Shown: positions 12,135 through 23,395 of the stretch, in pieces | Layout: every line of letters begins with the position of its first letter | How positions within the stretch are numbered: position 1 is the first letter of the stretch | From: Climacium dendroides | Taxonomy: Eukaryota; Streptophyta; Bryopsida; Hypnales; Climaciaceae | Direction: 5' to 3' | Length of the DNA stretch: 64,000 bases | Assembly (NCBI GenBank): GCA_950106755.1 | Contig: OX467083.1 | Span: 16,673,029 to 16,737,028 of the forward strand | Notes under the pieces: generated by a model | The model's database searches: none | Told to the model about the DNA's origin: nothing | What the model saw: only the letters and a program-made list of their open reading frames with translations | Translations under genes and position numbers: made by a program

Positions 12135-13066
12135 TTAACCCATGAAGTTCCTTGACTATGTTCTCACCAAAAATGCTCCAAAATTGCCATTTCTAGTTAA
12201 GTACCAAATTTTAGAAAAAATCCATTTTTGGACACATCTAATTGTAGAATTTTGTAGTAATTTGGTTTGAAAATATGTGAAAATAATTTCAAAAATTTCC
12301 ACTGTAGAGATTGCAAGATATTAGCATTTGAAGTGGCAAAAATCCTTTTTTTGGCCCCACAAAAAACCAAGTAGCTATACTTCTCAAGGTCACATTTCTA
12401 TGAAAAAATGTCCAAAATGGTTATGCTTCTTTGGATTCATTCTTCAAGGCAAGTTGGCTATATGCTTGAAAATTTTCAGATCATTTGGACTTTTACAACA
12501 TATAAGAAAAAAATAATAAATAGATAGAAGTAGAGAGTGATTCAAAATACAAAATTGTTAAGATTTTTGTTATGGAATTGAAAAATGCCAATTCGAATGG
12601 TTGAAATGTTGTAATAAAAAAATCTACATCCTATGATTTTATTTTTGTTAAAAAATATTGAAAATTGAATAAAATAAAGGACTACTAGGTTTAGAAAATC
12701 CATTATTGCCCACAAACTAAAGCTCCTCAAAACTTTTGACTCATTGATCAAAATGGAATGATTCAAAGCTTTCCTCATAAATGTAACTCTAGAAAATCAA
12801 TTTCAAATTTTTATTTCTAAAAAAAAGTGATTTTTTTAATCTGCCTGGATTGCCCATTTACAAAAAAATAAGATATTAGGCCATAACTTTTGACTCATAT
12901 TTCCAAATGTCATGAAATTTAGTTCATATGAAATATACTCCTCATCTCCACCTTCTATTAAAACTTCATCCTAAAATATGCAAATTTTCAATCACATATA
13001 CCTTCCTAAAATTTCTATGTTGCCAAAGAATATATATTGGTCCTTAGGGGATAAACTTGGGGTTAA
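12135..13066 (-). mobile_element. piggyBac-type MITE, inner element of copy a
   Basis: TTAA at 12135-12138 (followed by CCCATGAAGTTCC) and TTAA at 13063-13066 (preceded by CCTTAGGGGATAAACTTGGGG). The 932-bp body matches the free copy at 42843-43766 and the inner part of 49513-50723; landmarks include ATTGCAAGATATTAGCATTT and AATCAATTTCAAATTTTTAT. Non-coding. Confidence 0.75.
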
Positions 13067-14129
13067 TATATGAATTGCAATACATTGTTATTTATGTACT
13101 ATCATGATCATTAATTTACTTTGTATTGAAAAGTATTTTGTCAATGTTTTTCTGATCAAATGCCACCAAATTTATAATATACTATATAGCCTCAAAGGGC
13201 TTTTAGGTCCTTCAAGGATTAAAAAGAAAGTAAGATGGAAAATGCAAACTAAGAGAGAGGTGGTGTCAACAATCTACCAATGCACTCTACAAAATTATAT
13301 TGATATACCAATGCAATTATTGCAAAATCATGTTGATACATTGAAACTGGGATTGAAACACAAATGGTAAAACCGTAGTGTGTGATCACTAGAACAGAAA
13401 ATGGACAATGACATGAGAGCAAACATCTATTAATAATACCTACAAAACTATGGTGAAACATTGAGCCAAAAGTGACAAAATTGTAATGTTCAAAAACATT
13501 GAGACAAAACATTAAACAAGGGGGAAGTAGAAAAGGAGAATTCCAAGTTCTATCATCAAATTTTCAAACCCTATTGAACCGTCAAGCCCAAATCTACAAT
13601 ACTTTGTTGAGATACCAATAAAAGACTTTAAATCCTTTGTGTAATCAAGTTGATAGTGAGAGGAGAGAGAAGACAAGGTGATGTCATAGAGCTAGACTAT
13701 CCAATCAAAACCCACTTTGTAGAATGCTTACAAAAGTTTTTCTATCTTATCTTTCCATGCACTAAATCATCTAAACGTCTTTTTGTGCCTCTACATCACC
13801 GTCATACTAAGTTGGCAAAGGTTTTTACAAATGGAATGAGGTTGATTGCCATATTTGCAAGTGAAGAGGGGATTGTGACATCAACACAACTTTATTAATT
13901 GGCCTTTTGTTGCTTTGTTGAATTAAGAGAGACGCTTTTTGAATCTACCAAATCAACATGCACATATTGATCTCTTATTGATTAGGTCCATTATTTCTAG
14001 TAGTGATACTTCAAATCTTGCACTTTCTATGTCAAGTATACAAGAAGAAAAAACATATTGCAAGTTGCAAACCAAATTGAACTTTTCAAATTTTTCAAAG
14101 GTTAATATCAATGTAGATGTAAGGTACGT

Positions 14130-14450
14130 AACTACATCTAAAAACAAGTAGCGACTATGCATTTGAGCATGGATTTTACTATCCATTATTGACTATCTTT
14201 GTCATTTGATCTTTTTGGTAATTGAAAAATGATCATGTATTTTCTTAGCATTTCATGAATAAACTATGAATTTCTAAAGTGCTAATTATAAGCATATCCA
14301 AAATCTACCCTAAACTTTATTGTTCAAATGTTGTACGAGTAAGAATATATAGTCTAGATCAATTTTGTAATAGGGTTGGATGTGTAGCAAGTTACCTTAG
14401 TTTCTATTGATGCAAAGCTTCATCCTATTTGGTCTAAATATAAGATAGTC
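14130..14450. repeat. Dispersed repeat C, copy 2, left part
   Basis: Matches 10985-11310 in the same orientation (GAGCATGGATTTTACTAT, AAAGTGCTAATTATAAG, CATATCCAAAATC, GCAAGTTACC). The partner of the right half of copy 1 is at 15240-15520. The intervening 0.8 kb is foreign to copy 1. Confidence 0.7.
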
Positions 14451-14679
14451 TCACCTTGTATATAAGTTTGCAAAAAACACTAGTACATAATTATATTACA
14501 CAAAGAGTAATGAGGTTGTCTTCTATGATAACTTTTGAAATATGCCCTCAATGAACTTGAACTTGAATTTTTTTTATTCGAGATGTTTGTCTTGAGTGCA
14601 ATCATGTCCCATATATATATATAATTTAAAAATAAAATTTGTCAATTTGTCATACTTTTAGTTTTTTTTGGTACTATCA

Positions 14680-14890
14680 AATACCCAAATTTAATGATCT
14701 AAAATTGAATTTTTGGGTCTATTCCTATAGTAGGTAGACATGTTTCTACCAAGGGGCATCTAAAAATGCATTATTTTATGTCTTTTATATTTGTATAAAG
14801 AGGGCTCCTTTGCGCATGCACTTGTGAATATTGAAGATGTTTTAGTAAAATTTGATCACCATGAAGTCCTCACAAATGGTCAATTTTTAG
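14680..14890 (+). repeat. Dispersed repeat D, copy 1
   Basis: Shares CCAAGGGGCATCTAAAAATG, CATTATTTTATGTC, AAAGAGGGCTCC and GAATATTGAAGATG with copies at 52690-52926 (same orientation) and 54205-54430 (inverse). It lies in the foreign stretch that separates the two halves of repeat C copy 2, and probably is part of that insertion. Non-coding. Confidence 0.75.
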
Positions 14891-15239
14891 GGGGGATTTT
14901 CCACTATTTTAGACTCATTTATAAATTAAAACCTTAATATACTTATTTTATGTGAAAAAATAGAATATAGTCTTGCACATAGTACTGTGAGTACAACTAA
15001 GTACCATGCAATTATATAAGAGATTATTTGTAAATCATTTCCATAGCAAAAGTCCTATAATGCTATTTGAAATTTACTTGCAAAACATTATTAAAAAATA
15101 CACTTATTGATAGTACAATTAAAGATCTACAATATAATTGATGAGTCCAATTTGACCATAGAACTTTCTCTTCTAGTATAACTAAATACCCATAATACTT
15201 AGTGCCAAAAAATTAGTTTTTGCCAAAATAGAGCAAGAT

Positions 15240-15520
15240 TGAACACTCATTCTTCAAGAATCCATATCAAGCAAATTATGTAATGACTATAAATTTTGGA
15301 TCAAAGAGCATTCATTTCTTAAATATGCAAAAAATAAATTTAAAAAAATAAAAAAATAAAAAAATTGGATGAATATAAATAACAACATTTGAATATAATT
15401 GCAAGATTTGTAAGAGGTCGAAAGTGGATTGGTATTTTTTCTAAAATCATGCCAAAGTTCAAACTCTAGATGGTGAATACTATGCAAATAAGCATCCATT
15501 TATTTTTTGGATATTTAAAG
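15240..15520. repeat. Dispersed repeat C, copy 2, right part
   Basis: Matches 11330-11530 (AACAACATYTGAATATAAT, AAGAGG, AAGTGRATTGGTA, GGTRAATA, AATAARCATC). The order and orientation agree with copy 1, so the two halves were once contiguous. Confidence 0.65.
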
Positions 15521-15639
15521 CATATTTTTGAAAATAATTAAAATACAATCCATTTTGAGTGATTATACTAAATTTTTTAGAATCTTTGGTAGAAAATAGA
15601 AGTCAAAGTGTCAAATGTAGAGCCTTGGTGGCAATAAAT

Positions 15640-16190
15640 TATGACTTAAGAAGAAATTGGACATAAGAACTTCATTTTTATAATTTTTTCTTTTTTTCTC
15701 ATCTCTACATAAAAGTAATTTAGAACCTTGCACAAAAGTCATGAAGTACCAATCCTTGACTAAGCAAAATTTGCTTTTGTAATTTGCTTATATGTACTTC
15801 ATCCATACCTTACAATGCCTACATTAAGCTCTTGAAAACATTTACCATCCACCAACTAGGTACTATGACTATTAGGGGTTAATCACTAGAAAAAAATTAG
15901 GACCATGAGAAATTCATTTCTTTGTATTTCCTAGGTTCCCTACATTTTCCATGTTTCAACCATCCTTGATTTTTTTGTAGTACTCTTCTAATGGTATAAA
16001 ATATGCTTCATAATTCCAAAAATTGAGAATACATGAAGCCTCCAAAATGTACTTTGAAATATGTTTCAATAGTATATTATAAGATAAATTTCAAGAAATT
16101 TGCTCTTGCAATCTACAATGTTTTCTTTATAAAACCCTTAGCAACAAATTTTGGAAGCTTTCATAACATTCTTAATTTTCTAGGGGATTC
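15640..16190. repeat. Dispersed repeat E, copy 1
   Basis: Direct diverged copy of 27240-27860. Shared blocks: ACTTCATTTTTA, TTTAGAACCTT, CATGAAGTACCAAT, ACTATGACT, TTCCCTACATT and CAATAAAACC or ATAAAACCC. It contains an AGGGGTTAA near 15875 which is internal to the repeat and is not a piggyBac-type end. No gene. Confidence 0.7.
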
Positions 16191-16428
16191 CTTGTGCCCT
16201 CATTTAACTTATATATACTTCTAATATCCCAAAAGATACTTTTTTTTTCTCTAGATAGGAGACGGATTAGAAAACTTTCAATTAAGAGTGTAATGTTGGA
16301 TGTTCTCAATTTTTGAAATTAAAAAATTTACTTTAAAAACATAGTTTGAAGAACTTTCTAAAGATATATTACATGATTGACTTGAAGAAGAACTTCTACA
16401 ATTTGCATTTAAAGTCTTAGGATCTATA

Positions 16429-17958
16429 CTAGTGGTTGGCACTTGCTATGCTATGCATTCACCATTAGAATTTCATTAGAATTTTTATGTATTAGATAGA
16501 ATGCAGAGCAAGAATTTCAATAAATCTTTAGATAAAAATTACTAAAATATTCATATAATTTTTTTTATAGATAAGCATATATTGATTTAAACAATAAGAA
16601 TTTAATGAATGATGAATGAAATACATGCAATGATGAATACGGTAAAAGATACACATACATTAGAATGCATTAGAAATTTGACTTAAGTGTTACAAACAAT
16701 GGCAACCCAAATAAAAGAATTTAAAAGAAAAACTTGTAAATCTCAAAAGCTTCGTGAACAATTTAATTGTTGTGAAATCCAAAATCGGTTTAATCTAATA
16801 AATTTCTCAAATCATTTGGTAGTAACCATAGAAAATTGAAATCAGAAGCTCAAAGCTCACAAAAGCACAAAATCATAGAAATGCAAAAGAAGTATAAAAC
16901 CAAGAAAAGCAATGGAATTGCTACCTTTATAATATCACCATATTGATCCTCTTTAATATCACCTCAATTGCAATGACTATATTATTTCTATAATATCATC
17001 CTTTGTAAAAAGTGATATTACGGAGGTGATTGTGAACTACTACTCTATTTCAATAATATCACATTGTATGAAAATATGATTTCTATGTCTGTATGATTGA
17101 AAATATTTTTATAAAATAATTAAAATAATTATTTTAAAGACTTATCAAAATCATTATCATGCATTCTATTCAAATATATCAAATTTTTACTAATATGTGA
17201 TATAATGAATGCGTAGCATAGCAAGCATGAGCCCCTAGTATTAATGGTAGCATTTGTGATATTACAGAGGGAGTTATGATTTTTATAGATAAGCATATAT
17301 TGATTTAATCAATAAAAATTTATTGAATGATGAATGAAACATATGCAATGGTAAATACTATAAAAGATACACATACATTAAAATACATTAGAAATTTGAC
17401 TCCATTGTTACAAAAAATGGCAACCCAAATTGAAGAATTGAAAAGAAAAACTTATAAATCTCAAAAACTTTGTGAACAACTTAATTGTTGTGAAATCCAA
17501 AATCACTTCAATTGAATAAGTTTCTCAAAATCATTTGGTAGTAACAATAAAAAATTGAAATCATGAAAGCTCAAAGCTCACAAAAGCACAAAATCATAGA
17601 AGTGCAAAGAAGTGTAAAGCAAAGAGAAGCAATGGAATTGCTACCTCTATAATATCATCCTATGGATCTTCTTTAATATCACCTTAATTCCAACAATTAT
17701 ATTATTTCTATAATATCACCCTTTGTAAAAAGTGGTATTACAAAAGTAATTGCAAATTGATACTCTATTTCTGTAATATCACATTGTGTGAAATTATGAT
17801 TTCTATGTATGCATGATTGAAAATATTTTTATAAAATAATTAAAATAATTATTTTTAAGACTTATTGAAATCATTATCATGCATTCTATTCAAATATATC
17901 AAATTTTTACTAATATGTGATACAATGAATGCGTAGCATAGCAAACACGAGCCCCTAG
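16429..17958. mobile_element. TIR element with TA flanks, internally duplicated
   Basis: Left end CTAGTGGTTGGCACTTGCTA, then TGCTATGCATTC; right end GAATGCGTAGCATAGCAAAC then ACGAGCCCCTAG. These are about 35-bp imperfect inverted repeats directly flanked by TA on each side (16427-16428, 17959-17960), as in Tc1/mariner-type elements. The right end occurs twice (up to 17238 and up to 17958) because of a 718-bp tandem duplication. No transposase is recognised. Confidence 0.65.
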
Positions 17959-17997
17959 TATTAATGGTAGCATTTGTGATATTACACAGGGTGTTAT
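16561..17997. repeat. 718-bp tandem duplication, two units
   Basis: ATAGATAAGCATATATTGAT begins both units (16567 and 17285, offset 718). The units stay highly similar to the end (GTTATGATTTT), with scattered substitutions. The first unit includes the right terminal repeat of the TA-flanked element plus about 40 bp of flank, so the duplication came after insertion. Several AATATCACC / GGTGATATT blocks make the unit partly self-complementary. Confidence 0.9.
17327..17515 (+). pseudogene. Short frame kept in both tandem units, unknown
   Basis: A 62-codon frame (..MATQIEELKRKTYKSQKLCE..) with a charged, coiled-coil-like middle. The matching stretch of the first unit (about 16609-16797) keeps most of it, but has an in-frame TAA where the second unit has a codon. 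It may be a scrap of a transposon protein carried by the duplicated element. It is not identified, and similarity of the two units alone could explain the shared frame. Confidence 0.25.
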
Positions 17998-18689
17998 GAT
18001 TTTAGTAGTATGATAGTATGATTATGTTTGGGCAACCAATTGACATGGTAGTCTCATGGCCAACCTCATTAAGATATATGAATGTCATGGAAACACATAG
18101 TCATTTCAAGGTCATACATTCTTTCCAACTTATTCTGAAGGACTTAAGTTTTTACAAAGGATTTCTTCTACTAGAGCTAAGATTACTTTAGGCAAAGAAA
18201 CAATTAAATTTTTTCAAGTTGAATGATTTTGGAAATTAATAAGCCACTTTGATGAATCTAAAAAAGATTAAATATAAAAAAAAGTCAAAGTATTGGTAAA
18301 AATACATGTGTAGCTAATCCCAAGACATGTCATCTCCACTAAATAAGACAATATCCAAATTCATTCTTCTACCTTTACAACAAAGGAGGGACACTTTGAA
18401 AAATAATGATTTCATTCTAATCTATGACTATCATTCTATCACTTTCCTATGCAATGAAAAAAAACGTTCAACTTCTAAACAAGATTATTTCAAATGGTTG
18501 TTGAAAGTTATGAAAAATTATTTATTAATTGTCAAATAATTTATTGTAGTTTTGACACAACAATCGTATAATTAAAGTACATGAACTGTACGCTATTGAT
18601 ATTCATTGTTTTCGCACTGATTTAGTACGTAAAAATGCACATAATCGATGCGATTATAGTACATAGTGATGAAGGCACTGAATCAATAC

Positions 18690-19375
18690 AATATTTGTTA
18701 ATAATTTGTTTGTCCTTAAGTTTGAGATGTTGTGGTCTTCATACAAATAGAAAATTTTGCACGCAAAGGAGTGCAAGGGCTTTGTTTTGTCACTTTTGTG
18801 GTGTTTGGACATGTGATGTGAAAATGATGGTTTTGAACTTGTGGTGCACCCTTCTTTTAGAAAGCTTTCCAACGGTACCAAGAATGGAGTCAAGAGACTT
18901 ATAGTTTCTTAGATTTTAGTATATCACAAAACAAAATTAAAATAATTTAAGGTATGTACTAGTGTACTTTGTGCCATTTCTATGCTCCAATTAAAAGTAA
19001 CAATAATTTTTTAATTTATAAAAATCTTAAAAATTCAATATCATTTATATACGAAGAAATACAAACTGGCTTTGTTGTGGTGTAAGAGGTTGCATTCTTT
19101 GATATGAATAAAAAAACTTTATGCACAAAGGAATGAAAGGGCTTTGGACATGTAAAATAAAAGTTTTTTTTTCCAAATAAAAGATAATTTCACAAAAACT
19201 TTGAAATTCAATAACTTTCACACCATAGGTCCAAGTGCCCGGAAACAAAGTCCATATGTTGTGAAACAAAGTTCACAAAGAAATTTCCAAATGGTACCAA
19301 GAACACCACCAAGGGACTAACGATTTCTCAAATCTAAGCATATCAAACAAAACAAAACAAACAACTTAAAGGTAT
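18690..19375. repeat. Imperfect direct duplication, about 0.27-0.3 kb units
   Basis: 18690-18955 and 19070-19375 share, in order, TTTGTTGTGGTGT-like, ACTTTATGCACAAAGGA or TTTTGCACGCAAAGGA, AAGGGCTTTG, GGACATGT, GGTACCAAGAA, GACT-A-GTTTCT and AAACAAAACAAA-type blocks. Both end at TTAAGGTATG or TTAAAGGTATG. In the second unit this is the left end of a family 4 MITE. No coding content. Confidence 0.6.
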
Positions 19376-19495
19376 GTTTGCACTTGATATTGAAAGTGTT
19401 GTTATTGAGTGTCTGAGGAGTGAATTTAGACCTACTTTTGAACCAGATTCACATCGCAAACATCACCTTTAACATCAAATATGAACATACCTTTA
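19366..19495. mobile_element. MITE family 4, copy 1 (TTAAAGGTATG ends)
   Basis: Left TTAAAGGTATGTTTGCACTT, right CATATTTGATGTT inverse, seen as AATATGAACATACCTTTAA. 130 bp, matching 34525-34655 and, more weakly, 61165-61266. It sits at the left edge of GC-balanced segment A. Non-coding. Confidence 0.8.
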
Positions 19496-19849
19496 ACTTA
19501 AGGTACAGAAGATTGGGCAAAAATGTTCCGAAGATGGACCTCAGGCCTCGGTAACTACGCCAGATGGACCAAGATGCCTGTAGTGATATCAGAGTGGTAT
19601 CAGAGAGAGCTTCCCACGTACTTCCCCGAAGAGTCCTTCGCAACTGGAATGTTTTGTACGTACAAAGAACGCGCTGCTGTTGCCTGCCAATTCGCGGTTG
19701 CGCTGCGGATCGGAGAGACGTTCGGTGCTCTTTCACCTTTCTCCGGAGCCGACCTTCCTGTCGGTGCGAGTAGCTGACTTTACTCAATAGGCTGCCGAAC
19801 TCATTCCCCGCCTTGCACTGGCCAGGACTTTCGTAACGGTTCTACCGTC

Positions 19850-19866
19850 CTAGCTAGCTAGCTAGC
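19850..19866. repeat. (CTAG)4 microsatellite
   Basis: Four perfect CTAG units, followed by GAGCGAGCTCGATTCGATTC. Fully self-complementary; the surrounding GC-balanced segments are generally rich in CTAG and GATC palindromes. Confidence 0.9.
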
Positions 19867-20989
19867 GAGCGAGCTCGATTCGATTCGAATCTTCGAGAAT
19901 CCAGAATTTACAGATGCTTTCGAGCATCACAGATTCACAGACTTTATCGATTTGATAGTTGTTATATTATTAAAAATGTATAATTAATATATGATATGTG
20001 TGATGTGTCTGCATATCTGTCTGTATATATTTGACGCTCATCTAGTCGTTCTATCGTGACGAGGAGAATTAAAGATCCTGGATTCCTTCAGGGAGTTAAA
20101 TCAGGAAGTTGCAATCTGGGGAAATCAGTGGCATGCACTGTAGTGTACATAATTTCCCCTGATGCCACATATGGTGTGCACTCCCTGTTGGTGGCCTGCA
20201 TGACTGTAGTGAATTATAGAATCGGCAGTGCTAATTAACACAGGTACTGAGCTAGCTCAAATTGAATCTCTTGTAACTGATAGATCGATCGAGAGTACTC
20301 CAGTATGGAAATGGAACAAATGTCCATTCCTAGTGCATTCAATTCTAGTGTATCCTATTCTAGTGTATCACTGGCCACGTACATTGGCTATGGAATCCTC
20401 CAAAAACTCCGGCCATAGATGGACATTTTGGAATTCTCCTGTGTACGTGCACGGAGGGACTTAATATGAGCTCGTCGTGCAATTGGAGCGCGCATGTATA
20501 AATTCAAGTCCTTGAGTTCGCTTCGAAATTATTGCAGTCTTGTACGTGAGCATCAGATGGCTCCCAAGCTTGATTTGACGCGCTTCTCCTACTCTTCAAT
20601 TGCATCATTCGCCTCTTAAAATTACAGTTTGGTTTCAGAAACTTTGCAGGGCTGGCTCAGAGGATGCTTGGACCCGGAGTTTCTTCAATTATTTTAAGTC
20701 TCGACCACATTCCTCGCTCAACTATCAACTGCAGCTAATTCACACAGGTACGTCGCGTTCTGATAACTTCGAATTCATTAGAAATTCAATACGTACTTAG
20801 ACTTCAGTACAATACCATTATTGACATCTATGGATGGCGATTACTAAAAGGTAGGTGTACGCACGGATCTGCGAATGTAGATATATACGATTTTTCTACA
20901 AAATACGATCGATCGAAGTACGTAATTATCTACTGTATATCTTTCAGAGATCCTGCTCTCTGAATCTGCAGCCACACAACTACAGAATG

Positions 20990-21330
20990 TACAGTTTGCA
21001 ACAGTTTCTGCAATGGTTTTGCAATGCCCGCAATTTTGGTTTGAATAAGTTTGCAATGTTTTTTATTAGAGAATTTCACAGCATTTGCAATGCTTTTGCA
21101 AATTCCATGGACTTGCAACAGTTTTGGAATACAATAGCATGGATTCTTTGTCCAAGACTTTTACAGTTCATTGATTACAAGTTCGCAATGCTTTTGCTAT
21201 GCATTATTTCTTTTCTAAGATCCAAACTAAGTTCCGTTACACATCAATCCATTGCAGAATCATTGCTAATGTGTTGCAACGGTGTTGCAATCACTGCTTT
21301 CTGTAGTAGTGGAACTGCAAAATTCAGCTG
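20990..21330. repeat. Cluster of TTGCAA-type motifs
   Basis: At least a dozen TTGCAA, CTGCAA or CGCAAT motifs occur in 340 bp (for example near 20997, 21011, 21021, 21053, 21086, 21097, 21116, 21183, 21276 and 21287), often as TTTGCAATG or TTGCAACA. The 169-codon frame at 20855-21364, the longest in the window, runs through it and may be open only because of this composition. Not a recognised gene. Confidence 0.6.
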
Positions 21331-21784
21331 TATTGGTTATTGTTTCTCAACCTGTAGAATGTGAAGAAGACTTCCGAGGTGCGTGGGTGATGACTACCAA
21401 GTACGTAGGTAGGTAGCGAGCTAAGAGTGTCGATGATTTGCTTCAGGTGGTAAGAAAATTTCCATTCATCTGGCCTCTTCCTGGACAAAAGCTAGTTACG
21501 ACACTCATGGAAAAATTGGCAGACAGGACGTCTGTGAGAGGACATCACAATTTGTGGCCGCGCAGATCCCACCCATTTCACGAAATCGACGATCTGGGGA
21601 TACAACAGACTGCACATGCACTCAGAGCCTTGATCCTTGTAACTTATATGATGGAGTTGTAGACAGTTCTTTAGAGCGAATCCTGCAGTGCATCTCTGGA
21701 CCTGTTCCATTGCATTGGAATCAGCCCTCTGCAGTGGGCTTTGCAGAGGATTGGAACGTCAATCTCGTTACATTTTCAATATCC

Positions 21785-21900
21785 CGCAAACCCAAAATTG
21801 TGACTTCCAGTATATCTTCACAAAAGGTTTAATTTCAGGTCTAATTTCAGGCCACAAACTAGGACAGGTTTAGCTTTTGGTTCCAAGTCGCACGGCCTGA
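21785..21900 (+). repeat. Shared right-hand block of segments A, B and C, copy A
   Basis: AATTGTGACTTCCAGTATAT, CTTCACA, TCTAATTTCAGG (twice in this copy), CCACAAACTAGGACAGG. The corresponding blocks are at 29865-30010 (B) and 35715-35875 (C), in the same orientation. It is the best conserved piece of the three segments. Confidence 0.8.
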
Positions 21901-22322
21901 AAAGTCCCCAAGGAATGGAATATTGTTTGGATAGGTCCATCCCACTTCCCAGAGCAAGCTGATGTACGCTGCTCTTGTTGAAAAGATTCGAAGCTAAGAC
22001 CGTTTCATTGCAGGGCTGCTTTTCTTCTTCGGTCACGCTTCCCATGTCATTGGACCGGCTTGTTCTAGTGATTGTTAGACTTCTAGTCATCATACTAGGA
22101 CTTATTCTTAGTGCATGGGTAATGCAAGTGCACCTAACTATTGTGAACCCCATATAAGTTCACTCCTTGGATTAGAGAAATTTTGGACTCTCGAGAGCAG
22201 TTGGGGTGTGACAAACCAGTCTATTACTAGAGCCCTACTAGAGCCCTACAATGCTGCAAAAAGTACAACATCTGTGACGTTCAAAGGATACATCTGCTTT
22301 TCTTACTCCGGGATGTCAAACC

Positions 22323-22473
22323 ATGGTTGTCATATTGGACAAGTTATTATTCATTTTTCGTCCTATAGGAGGAGTTATTATTCATCAAATGTACTTGAGA
22401 GGTACATTTGATGAATAGTAACTCGTCCTAGAAGACAAGAAATGAATAGTAACTTGTCCAGTATGACAACCAT
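22323..22473. repeat. Long near-perfect hairpin (about 70-bp arms)
   Basis: The left arm starts ATGGTTGTCATATTGGACAA and ends CATCAAATGTAC. The right arm is its inverse, with about 10 differences and an 8-base loop CTTGAGAG. Several differences would be G-U pairs in RNA. Each arm itself contains two copies of a GAGTTAYTATTCAT-like unit. It may be a fold-back MITE or a source of hairpin RNA. Confidence 0.85.
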
Positions 22474-23162
22474 ATGTCAGACATGCGTCTTAGTTTAGTT
22501 TTAGTTAAGTTCCAATTTAATGTGGCACAGAAGACTATCGTTTTGTATCATTCAATGCTCTGATGATTCCTTGGACTGACAATGCACGTGAATAGGGAAA
22601 AAATTTACAAGTGGATAAAATAAAAGTAATGGAGGGGTCTTTCAGGCATTTCCTAAATGGCCCCTTTGAACAGTCCATATTTTCTCTAATGCTTTATTTC
22701 AAAATCTAAATTTAGGATTGTTAAATTTGTACCAGATGAATAAGAGAAGAATGAAAAATTAGTGTACTATAAAATTTGGTTTTTGAAATTAAAATGGGGT
22801 GTAGATAGTGACACAATAAGGCAAGGGTCACAATTAGGTACAAGAGTTAAGAAGTAATTGTCTTGCACATGGTTATACCATATTGTAAGTTAATATTAGT
22901 GTCCATGTTGCTACTAATATTAGTATATAGGCTTCTTCAATTTTTGACACACTATATATAAAGATAAACTGGTAATGGGCTCAATTTTTTCACAATGCAT
23001 TTGCATGATATTGTAATCCTTTCATTTATGAAATTTCCCATCTATTGATGATAAGGAAGTAGAAGAAATAATTAGGATAACTGGTATACACTTCAAGTGG
23101 GAAAGAAATCATAGATCTATTTGAAATCTTGAATTAAAGAGAAGGAAGTTACAACAACAACT

Positions 23163-23395
23163 ATTATGCCACATTTAAATACTTTTGGACTTTCGAAAGT
23201 TTAGAATTAATAATGGTCATTGGGAGAAAAAAAATGGTTATGGGGAGAGAATTCAAAACATCTAGAGATCAATATAAAACATTTAGAAATCTACACAAAT
23301 ATCGGGAGATCTCTAGCTATTATTATATGAAGATCTTTGGATGTTTTGCTTAGAATTCATTGAATAGTCCAAAAGTAGTTAAATGTGGCATTATT
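23163..23395. mobile_element. MITE family 8 (TGCCACATTTAA ends)
   Basis: Left end TTATGCCACATTTAAATACT then TTTGGACT; right end AGTCCAAAAGTAGTTAAATG then TGGCATTATT, its inverse. Further inverted blocks inside (GAATTCAAAACATCTAGAGA against AGATCTTTGGATGTTTTGCT) make it hairpin-like throughout. About 233 bp, single copy here, non-coding. Confidence 0.8.

Larger units (their letters stand above)
11929..13222 (-). mobile_element. Nested piggyBac-type MITE, composite copy a
   Basis: The outer element is bounded by TTAA on both sides: left TTAATCCTTGAAAGGCCCTT, right AGGTCCTTCAAGGATTAA. It matches the 224-bp solo copy at 33189-33412 in inverse orientation, but a second TTAA-bounded element (12135-13066) sits at its internal TTAA, and a further 126-bp insert sits at 12000-12125. 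The same outer plus inner arrangement recurs at 49357-50794. Ends of the type TTAA-CCCTTGAAGG are what piggyBac elements use (TTAA is their target). No transposase inside. Confidence 0.8.
19500..22150. repeat. GC-balanced segment A (related to segments B and C)
   Basis: The left block (TTCTCCGGAGCCGACCTTCC, TGTCGGTGCG; then TCGTAACGGT, ACCGTCCTAGCT, GAGAATC) matches segment B at 29060-29290. The middle block TTCCATTGCATTGG with CTTTGCA matches segment C near 34910-34975. The right block (GTGACTTCCAGTATATCTTC, TCTAATTTCAGGCCACAAAC) matches B at 29880 and C at 35735. It holds several short frames and GGTAC/GGTACG splice-donor-like sites (20243, 20748), but no consistent protein across A, B and C. 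It may be a decayed gene segment, promoter DNA or a transposon. Confidence 0.6.

Noticed and set aside
15860..15890. AGGGGTTAA as a piggyBac-type right end
   Set aside because: It lies inside dispersed repeat E, whose second copy has related sequence continuing across the point (CTTAGGGATTCATC at about 27466), so there is no border here.
19585..19605. TGGTATCAGAG as a possible LTR-retrotransposon primer binding site
   Set aside because: An 11-base match only; no LTR pair, no TG..CA borders, no polypurine tract and no gag or pol sequence nearby.
20855..21364. 169-codon open frame, longest in the window
   Set aside because: Runs through the TTGCAA-motif cluster, has no recognisable domain, and has no counterpart frame in the related segments B and C.
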